Part shown: in pieces, positions 18,171-24,917 of the stretch | How the letters are laid out: each line of letters starts with the position of its first letter | Position numbering within the stretch: position 1 is the first letter of the stretch | NCBI GenBank assembly: GCA_900660155.1 | Contig: CABFPE010001666.1 | Span: forward strand, 1-24,917 | Reading direction: 5' to 3' | Source: Hofstenia miamia | Taxonomy: Eukaryota > Xenacoelomorpha > Acoela > Hofsteniidae | DNA length: 24,917 nucleotides | Program-made: the position numbers and the translations under genes | The notes under the pieces: generated by a model | What the model was told of the DNA's origin: nothing | Seen by the model: only the letters and a program-made list of their open reading frames with translations | The model's database searches: none

Positions 18171-18665
18171 GAGTCGCCCTCAAATCAGCTCACAGTTGGC
18201 GTTTTCAGCAATTGACCAGTTGTTGGTTTCATCAATATGTCAGCCTCAAATCACTTTTGTATATGCACAGTTCTTCACCAACTTCCACCTTCCTCTGGAA
18301 CTCCAATGGTCACACTGCCCTCGAATTGGCAAGGTGGACTGGAGGAAAAGTTGTGCTGCATTTCACCAGGTCTCTGTGTGCCCTCAAATCAGAGGTGCAG
18401 ATCTCTGGGATGTCCACTGGTTCTCTGTTTGCCCTTGAATCAGCAGTGCAGATCTCCAGTGGTAGAGGCATTGTGTCTTTTGGTTTCCCTGCCTTTGAAT
18501 CAGGCTTGGGGACTACTAGGACACCTTCTCACTCTCCGCCTTTAATTAGTCATGGGTTGGTTCTTGTTCATTCTGTCTTCCATTAGATGCCCTGTTCAAG
18601 ATTTCCTTCGTATTCTCTGTGGGTTTGACATTGTCATCTACTTGGGTCTTTGGGTTTGGCGCATT
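18171..18665 (-). repeat. Degenerate short-motif linker of element C
   Basis: The core (gccctcaaatcag or gcccttgaatcag on the plus strand) recurs at about 18176, 18242, 18317, 18380, 18431 and 18491, with spacings 66, 75, 63, 51 and 60, all multiples of three. A seventh copy near 18537 breaks the phase by one base. On the coding strand the core gives Q/R-F-K/E-G, but several copies now have TGA in the first position, a change expected from CGA by cytosine deamination. It has the same position relative to pol and ORF3 as the family A array. No other gene is seen here. Confidence 0.65.
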
Positions 18666-19445
18666 CTATTCCTCTATGGATGTTGCATCTTGTTCAATTT
18701 TCCTAAATTCAGACAATAAATTTTTATCCCATATTTCAGGATCATATATATATTTATCTCTTGCTGCACGCCTTGGCAGTAATCTCCTTTGTATATCCTC
18801 ATTACTGATATTTGCTTCGAATTCCTCATTGAAGCCTTTCTCCAATAGACTATGCAATTCACTCATATCATATACAATCTCATTACCATTAATGCGACTT
18901 ATTTTGAACTCGGCATTTTCATTTAATATTGATTCTTCTATATCTGGTGTTGCCTGTTTTAGGTTTTGGAAGTGCAGTAATCTATTATTATCTAACATGT
19001 ACTCATTATTTGTTAATATTTGCGTTATTTAATTAAGACCTGACCAAACCGTTTTTAACTTTCTGACCTGGTTTGTGTCTGGTAAATTCATAGGTGTGAA
19101 TGCATAAACTGTGTCGCCTATTTTATGCATGTGACTATAAATTTTCTTATTGTAGTTGCGCTGTTGTCTCACGGCCAATTTCTTCATGTTATGACACATC
19201 ATCTTATCTATCACTGTTATCTGATTCCTCAGTTGATCCACATATTGGTTGTCCAACTTTCCACTATAGACGAAGTATTACATTGATAATGGTGTTGCTC
19301 CCTCTCTCCATTTGCGACACCCTATTCTTGAAGTTGTAATTCTGATCAGCTTTTTCAAGGTTCTATTCAGTCTCTCCACTGTGCCATTTGCCTGTGGATG
19401 GTATGCTGTTGTTCTTTCATTTATTACTTCTAGTAAGTGTGCTAT
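18666..19445 (-). pseudogene. pol: Integrase C-terminal fragment of element C pol
   Basis: It starts at a junction within the integrase core (19445) with INERTTAYHPQANGTVERLNR, matching the DDE glutamate region of family A. A deletion of about 29 codons follows WRE. In-frame stops lie after ATPLSM (19278) and where family A has GPF in the GPY/F module (19029-19031). The distal part is recognisable (LLHFQNLKQA, LPRRAARDKYIYDPEIWDKN). The protease, RT, RNase H and first half of integrase are missing because an LTR was inserted at 19446. This fragment is non-functional and older than the A array that interrupts the same element. Confidence 0.85.
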
Positions 19446-19787
19446 TGTAGCATAATCCAAAGAAAATGCTGCTAATGAAGAAAGAAGAACAAATGATTAG
19501 TTGAAAATTAGATTGAATTATGATTATTTAGAAAAATAATTTAATTTCAATTATCAGAATAATCTCTGTAAAATGCAACCAAGTAATAATATAGCAAATA
19601 CTTGTTGTTGAATTTGACAAAACGAAGGGGGCGAATTCGCTTCCACTATTTTCAGCCATTTTGGCAGATGATTAAAATTTGAATTTTGAATGACAGGTAC
19701 TTTTTCAAAGTTAACTATAAATAGAGTGTAAATCAGTTTGGAATTTGTTGAAGTAAATTCTTAGAAACTCATATTCTTAGATTTTAT
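19446..19787 (+). repeat. Partial LTR D, plus-oriented, inserted in C pol and truncated by B
   Basis: It begins TGTAGCATAATCC at 19446 and resembles the reverse complement of the 5' part of the B LTR (TGTAGCATCATCC at 20934). Shared words include ggttgcattttaca against agttgcatcttaca and catctgccaaaatggc against cttctgccaatatggc. It has a good TATA box (TATAAATA, 19716-19723) about 270 bases from its start. It ends at 19787, where the B 3' LTR begins. The body and the other end of the D element are not in the window. There is no gene in this stretch. Confidence 0.7.
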
Positions 19788-20934
19788 TGTAACATCCTCC
19801 ACCTGGCCTGTTTGCACCATGTATTATTGCTAGTAATCACTACTCAGTAAATTGCGGGTGAGGAGTTACTACATTAGTGAATCGCCAAGTCTTTCCTCTC
19901 TACTTAACTAGCTAGGTTAATTGAGTACTAATCATCACTATTTAGGTGACGAAGCCAAGAGACGTTTCTTCTTTGAATCATCTGTGGGCTACTGCCCGAA
20001 GCCGATCTCCACATCACAGTTCCTCTCCTTCATGAACGATTGACTGAATCCACTGCACCATTTCAGCTCAACGAGGACTAATTATGTGTACCTTATGTTA
20101 GCTCAGTGCGTGTACTCATGTCAAGTTGTAACTGACTTAAACTCAATTTTGTAAAGTGTTTGTTGTTTTGATTAAGTAAAGCAACTGGGCATTGACACTA
20201 ACTGCATTTACATAATATTAAAATAGCCATTACCATAAAACTATTGGCTTAGTAATTTAAGTAATAGATTGCAGTTTCCTATACTTACATTTAATAATGA
20301 TACATGTAAGGTCGTTTATTCAGTTGATTATAGTCAAGTCTCCTACTATTAAGAATAGATATATACCTAGGGTTCGACTATCTAGTTGTTTCAAGCATCT
20401 ATTATTTCATACATGTATAGATCGATAGTCAGACTAGGCTAGAATCAAAAAACTCCTAACCATAACATAAGTGCGGTTTCATGACTGGCACAAGGGCCCT
20501 TCGAATTGATCCTGTGATGGAATCCAGCCACTACTCGACACAACTTGCCTAGCTGCACATTTTATTAAATATCAAACCAGAATAATGAAGAATGAAAATA
20601 AAATAAACTCTGAAGAATTTATTGTTCATCAAATTTCTCTTAAATTCTCAGCTATTTATTTAAAAGTTGTAAAGTACCTGCCAATTTTGAATTTCAAATA
20701 AATCTTCTGCCAATATGGCTGTTCTTACATAAGCATAATTTTGCTTGTTACAATTGGTCAAAAATTACTTAATCAGCTACAATAATTTTCCTAGAGTGTG
20801 CAATATTGTGACTTAGTTGCATCTTACAAAATAAATAAGATAATTAACTAAATTTTACAATCATAATTCTGATCACTATTAATCATTTGACGTTAATCTT
20901 TGTTTGCAGCTTAGTTCTTTTGGATGATGCTACA
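19788..20934 (-). repeat. 3' LTR of element B
   Basis: This LTR is 1,147 bases. The coding strand starts TGTAGCATCATCC and ends GGATGTTACA, so the ends are imperfect inverted repeats with TGT...ACA. It is preceded by a polypurine tract. No PBS follows at 19787, so it is a 3' LTR. Its last 310 bases align with 24608-24917 (LTR E) at about 80-85% by eye. The region around 20652-20660 corresponds to the TATA box of LTR D but is altered. There is no ORF of note in this stretch. Confidence 0.85.
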
Positions 20935-23577
20935 CGCCCTCCTCAGCTTGCTTTATGGACAGCACTGGTCGCTCCCCATGCACGATAGTGTCTGCTCTAC
21001 GTATAAGTGACTCCGCCTCAGAATCTTCCCACGTTATCATTGCGTATTCCAATTGCTTTGACATTTTGAGTACTGGCTCAAATTTGGTTGTAATGGTGTT
21101 CACATATTCTAAGAATCGAGTCTCTCTAATATTCTCTGCTATGGGTGTCATTTCTTGCAGCTTATTCATCTTCTGTGAGAAAATTCCAAAGTATTTCTCA
21201 TATAAGCAGATGCCTTTTATTGCTATTAAGAGTGTCATTTGAGCATCAGCTTTGCATGTGTGGGCTTGATCTGCTCTCATCTGCGTGTTTGGGTTAAAGA
21301 ACGTAAACACCTTCTGTAGGCTGTGCATATTCACCACATCCTTATAGAAGAAACTGATGTTCTCTATTACTTCCTGCTCTGATATGTCACCAGGATCATT
21401 TTTTCCAAAACACATCATAGTGACGATCTCTACTCTTTTCATTACGTTGTAGTAGCGATAGTTTTGTTCCCACATATCAGTCCATACAATGTCATTAACT
21501 ACTGAAAATAGCATAACTGCCCGTGGCTGACGTTTCTCTATTTCTCTCCTCAGCTCTTGGAGTTGGATGTGTATTGCTTCCCCTTCTGTATATAATTGAT
21601 CTGGGGTAATGTTTCCTTCGATATAAATGCATTCTTTATTGTTGTTATCTAGCAATATCTTTTTCGTTTTCTTATAGTCTTCCCATTGTATCATCTCTAC
21701 AGCTTTGCGTTGTGAGTTCATGTATGATTTGTATTTGTGTAGAAATGTTTTTGATGGTCGTACCTCTTTTGGGAGTCTCCATCTTGGCAGTACCATGGGT
21801 ATTGCAATCGTTTTGGTGGCGTACATAGTAAGATCTTTGTATTGACGAGTCTTTCAATTTCCTCATAGGTGCCCATTGTATTAGATGCTGTTGCTAAACC
21901 AATGGTGGCGGGGTAGTTCATTTTTGCTTCTGGAATTGTCTCCCAAAATGATTGTGTTAATCCCCATTTGCTTAATTTTATCCGTATGCATTCCTGTATA
22001 TCAATTTTCAATGTGATGCATTTGACGTCAACTGCAATTTGGTTGAATGGCCTTAACAGTTCTTCTAGCTCTGTGTGCATGAATGCTTCAGTGAACATTA
22101 GTTTCATCATCGCGACCATTTGTTGTTCTCTTATCCTCTGGTAGTTTCTTTCTGTTATCTCCTTCTTTTCCTTTGTGACTTTTATTTCTACCAGGAACCA
22201 TTCATTGTCTGTGTTGATCCATTCGATCATGCTATCTTGGCTCATGTCTCCCCACTTTTCTATATTTATTCTGTTGATCACTGTTTGTGTCTTTGGGGAT
22301 AGTAGTAGTTGTGATGAGGTTAATAGTTGTTCCTCTTTAATGATTTCCTGTTGTGATTTTGTCACCATCTCGCATATCTCTACTGGTGTTGTTATCCCAC
22401 CTTTCTTTAGCATTTCAGCTCTTCTAATTATTTTTGTAAATGTGCATTGTGGGCTATCTCTGGCATACCATTTCATGTTTTCATTTATCACTTGTTGCGC
22501 ATTCTTCTGTTTTACTATTTGTATTATGTTTTTCGTGTCGACTAATTTGCATTTGATTATCTTCCTTGTAGTTATCCATGGTTGGTTCTGGAGTTGTTTT
22601 AGACGTGTTTCTGATGTTGCACCCCACATATACTTTCACATAGGCTCTTCAAATATCTGTAACTCACTTGGGAATATCCCTGTTATGTTGGCCAGTTCTA
22701 CTATCAACATTCTTCCTGTTGGGTGATGCTTCGTTATCAGCCTACTTATTAGTTTTTCTATTGTCTGAATTGGTTTCTCATTTTTGTTTGGGGATTCAGT
22801 CTTTTCAACGTGTCCTTTCAGTATCCAATTTTTTGTCTGCGTATTCATTGGTGATAACGCGATCTCGAACTTTTTTGCTTTTGTGAGTTTAATTCTTTGG
22901 TTCCTTGTTATGGGTAACCTGAGATATTTTTCTTCTGTGAGCCATATAGCTAGCAGCCATGCAGATGTTCTGTATCTAATTTCTGGCACGTTCTTCTCTT
23001 CTAATATCAGTTTGCAAAAATCCTTCTTTGTGTTTAATTTGTATGCTCTATTGATTTCTGCCAATACCATTTCTTCTGTTTTGTGGAATTTACACGCTGG
23101 TGCCTCTATTCTTACTATGGGAACTATTCTTATATGTTGTACTCTCGCCATTTGTACTGTTTGATCAATTTGTTTCTGTAAATGCTTGGTGTATTCCTTT
23201 TCTCTTAGGACGTGTATGATTGTTAGATTTTCTTCATCTAGATTTATCTCCGGGATTTTAGCTATCTGTTCTTTGTATGCCATAAGTGCTTGCGCCATTT
23301 CCAATGTGAAATCCTCATTGAATGTCATGTGGATCGTGCTTCTCATGTATGGCCTGTCAATTGTTTTGTTTAAACCTTGCGGATAGCTTATTAGTACATT
23401 AACTTTGGGCCAATTGTCTGCATCTAGTAGGATTGGCAGATTACTCCCTTCCATTTTAGCAGTTTTCCTTATCAATGTTTTGATTTCTGGAGATAGTTTT
23501 TCGAACACATTATGCCGCATTTTTATGGTTGCCATAAAGTAGGGGTGCAACGTTTCCCCATCAATTTTAGACATTCA
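20930..23577 (-). pseudogene. ORF3 of element B, conserved but broken
   Basis: It is homologous to ORF3 of family A along most of its length. The first segment (23574-22636) has the HPYF/KMR block and RPYMRSTIHMTF. It is preceded at once by an in-frame TGA (23577-23575) and ended by another (22638-22636), after which the same frame continues from 22629. A one-base deletion in an A run near 21815 moves the rest into another frame (21826-20930). Relative to A, about 125 residues are missing in frame after the segment matching A residues 1-98. Conserved blocks include QPWITTRK, PQCTFTKIIRRAE, NQIAVDVKCI, NYPATIGLATA, RYYNVMKRVEIVTM and VHGERPVL. No membrane segment or known domain is visible. 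It is non-functional in this copy. Confidence 0.88.
20935..20944 (-). promoter_or_regulatory. Polypurine tract of element B, inside the ORF3 coding sequence
   Basis: The coding strand reads GAGGAGGGCG directly before the LTR start TGTAGC. These bases also encode the last residues of ORF3 (Glu-Glu-Gly-Val), and the ORF3 stop TAG lies within the LTR terminus itself (20932-20930). Confidence 0.75.
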
Positions 23578-24116
23578 CTTCTCACGCTCTCTAGATCTTA
23601 CTGTATGCTCTAATGTTGTCTCTGAGGAGATATCTATCTGCCTCATCAGTAAAGGTAATCTGCTGGTGCTCGGTTCACAGTCCATAGGCTGTGAACCTGT
23701 GCCACTGGTGTCAACTGAGTTGCCCTTGAATTGGCTGTCAGTTACAACCCGCAGTACTTGACCAGCCATGGCTCTGGTGGAGATATCTTCAGCCTTGAAT
23801 CGCTTCTGGATCTCCACAGTTCTTCCACCACTCACACCTTCCCCTGGAACTCCGGTTGTTTCACCAGCTTCAAATCAGCGAAGTGATCCCCTGGAAGGAA
23901 AGTTAAGCTGTAAAGAGGCCGATTGTCTGTTTGTATCTCTGCCCTTGAATCGGCCTTGAGTACTACTAGGATGCCTCTTAACACTACGTCGTCTATTGAC
24001 CATCTCGTTGTTCTTGTCCCTTCTGCCTCAAATCGACATCTGGTTTGAGAACTTCTGCACACTCGCCTCCTCATTTTTGTGGTCGGGATTCCCTCGGTTG
24101 GTTGATTCTGCTTCAC
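23578..24116 (-). pseudogene. Motif linker and ORF3 start of element B
   Basis: This lies between the end of pol and the conserved ORF3 block. Motif cores lie at about plus 23722 (SQFKG), 23791 (KRFKA), 23867 (a copy now holding TGA), 23941 (RFKG in the ancestral frame) and 24024 (CRFEAEG). Spacings are 69, 76, 74 and 83: three carry one-base departures from multiples of three, matching the frame changes seen near 23840 and between 23950 and 24020. The segment 23835-23577 is open (86 codons), and 24116-23832 is open in a different frame. It is a decayed version of the linker in family A. Confidence 0.6.
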
Positions 24117-24607
24117 TCACTTCTTGAGTGGCTGATGCATCCTTCTCTAATTTCCTAAATGCAGTTATTATATCTATATCCCATATTTCAGGGTTATATA
24201 TAGTTTTATTTCTTGCTGCCCTCTGGGGTTGCACTCTCCTTTCCAATTGCTCATTTCCAATGTCCGCTGTGAATTCTTCCTCGAATTCCTCCTCTGGCAG
24301 GCTATCTAAATCACACATGTCATACATAACCTCTTTGCCATTTATTCGGCTTAATTTAAACTTGGCACTTCCATCTATCTTCGTTTCTTCAATGTCTGCC
24401 ATTGCTCTTTTTAAATTTTGGAAGTGCAGTAGTTTGCCGTTATCTAACATGTATTCATTATTTGGCAATTCTTGTGTTATCATATGTGGTCCAGACCAAA
24501 CTGTTTTTAATTTGAGAACCTGATTCGTGTCTGTTAGTTTCATTGGTGCAAATGAGTAGACCTTATCGCCTACATTGTGCGCGTGCCCATAAATTTTTTT
24601 ATTATAG
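24028..24607 (-). pseudogene. pol: Pol C-terminus of element B (integrase tail)
   Basis: The frame is open from the junction at 24607. It begins with YNKKIYG, followed by VGDKVYSF, a GPY/F-type module (WSGPHMITQELPN), LLHFQNLKRA, an acidic stretch, and QRAARNKTIYNPEIWD, all matching the family A Pol tail. The catalytic core and everything upstream are separated by the LTR inserted at 24608. The end overlaps the start of the ORF3 linker frame, as in family A. Confidence 0.85.
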
Positions 24608-24917
24608 TGTAACATCCTCCACCTGGCCTATTTGCGCCGTGTATTACTACTGATAATTAGTACTCGGTAAATTGCGGGCGAGGAGTTACTAAGTTGTTGA
24701 ACCGTCAAACTTTTCTCTCTTATTAACTAGTTATGTTAATTAAATAACTGAGCATTGACTATCACTGTTTAGGTGACGGAGTCATATGGCGTTTCCTCTT
24801 TCAGTTCATCTATGGGCTACTGCCCAAAGCCGATCTCCACAAGACAGTTCCTCTCCTTCTCAAACAATGATTGAGTCCACGGCACCACCTCAGCTCAACT
24901 GGAACTAATTATGTGTA
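24608..24917 (-). repeat. LTR E, B-like, 3' end only, inserted in B pol
   Basis: The plus strand begins tgtaacatcctccacctggcc and stays collinear with 19788-20097 at about 80-85% by eye to the window end. The left flank is B pol coding sequence rather than a PBS. It is therefore a solo LTR or the 3' LTR of a further element, in the same (minus) orientation as B. The remainder lies outside the window. Confidence 0.8.

Larger units (their letters stand above)
19788..24607 (-). mobile_element. Element B, Ty3/gypsy type, 3' half
   Basis: On the minus strand the order is Pol C-terminus (24607-24028), motif linker, broken ORF3 (23577-20930), polypurine tract (20944-20935) and 3' LTR (20934-19788). 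It has the same gene order as family A but is strongly diverged. It was inserted into LTR D at 19787/19788. Its pol is cut at 24607/24608 by another LTR, so the 5' half is displaced beyond the window. Confidence 0.85.

Noticed and set aside
18196..18586. Plus-strand open frames in the C linker.
   Set aside because: They lie opposite the degenerate motif array, and the minus-strand phase of the motif explains the sequence better.
20100..20900. A possible host intergenic region or small RNA gene between 20100 and 20900.
   Set aside because: The stretch lies inside the B LTR, bounded by exact LTR ends, and shows no tRNA- or rRNA-like structure.

Overview
The window is eukaryotic repeat DNA, most likely from an invertebrate animal genome assembly. 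It is AT-rich, has no host gene that I can recognise, and contains a short run of Ns marking an assembly gap. Everything I can identify belongs to Ty3/gypsy-type LTR retrotransposons, and almost all of them lie on the minus strand, so transcription runs from high to low coordinates. The primer-binding site matches the 3' end of an arginine tRNA (from memory), as in the insect 412/mdg1 group. This only weakly suggests an arthropod host.

Family A forms a tandem array that shares an LTR. Reading right to left: LTR (17877-16507), PBS, gag, pol, a large third ORF, polypurine tract, a second LTR (7877-6508), a second PBS directly after that LTR, then a second gag, pol and the start of a second ORF3, which runs off the left edge. 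The middle LTR is therefore both the 3' LTR of one unit and the 5' LTR of the next. The left unit has open gag and pol but a broken ORF3. The middle unit has a dead gag and pol but an open ORF3 of at least 939 codons. Gag and pol are joined by a textbook -1 frameshift site, T TTA AAT, immediately before the gag stop.

The A array is inserted in the ORF3 of an older, decayed element C (19445-17878). C's integrase is in turn cut at 19446 by a plus-oriented LTR fragment D (19446-19787). D is cut by element B, whose 3' LTR (20934-19788), broken ORF3 and Pol C-terminus (to 24607) follow. B's pol is cut at 24608 by another B-like LTR, E, which leaves the window.

The most unusual content is ORF3. 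It sits where env lies in errantiviruses but shows no signal peptide or membrane anchor. It is conserved between divergent families A and B, and its N-terminal block is also traceable in C. It is preceded by a linker carrying a short motif, roughly [Q/R]-[I/L/F/V]-[K/E]-G, repeated up to nine times. In A the motif is repeated at irregular spacings that are all multiples of three bases. I could not assign a function to ORF3.
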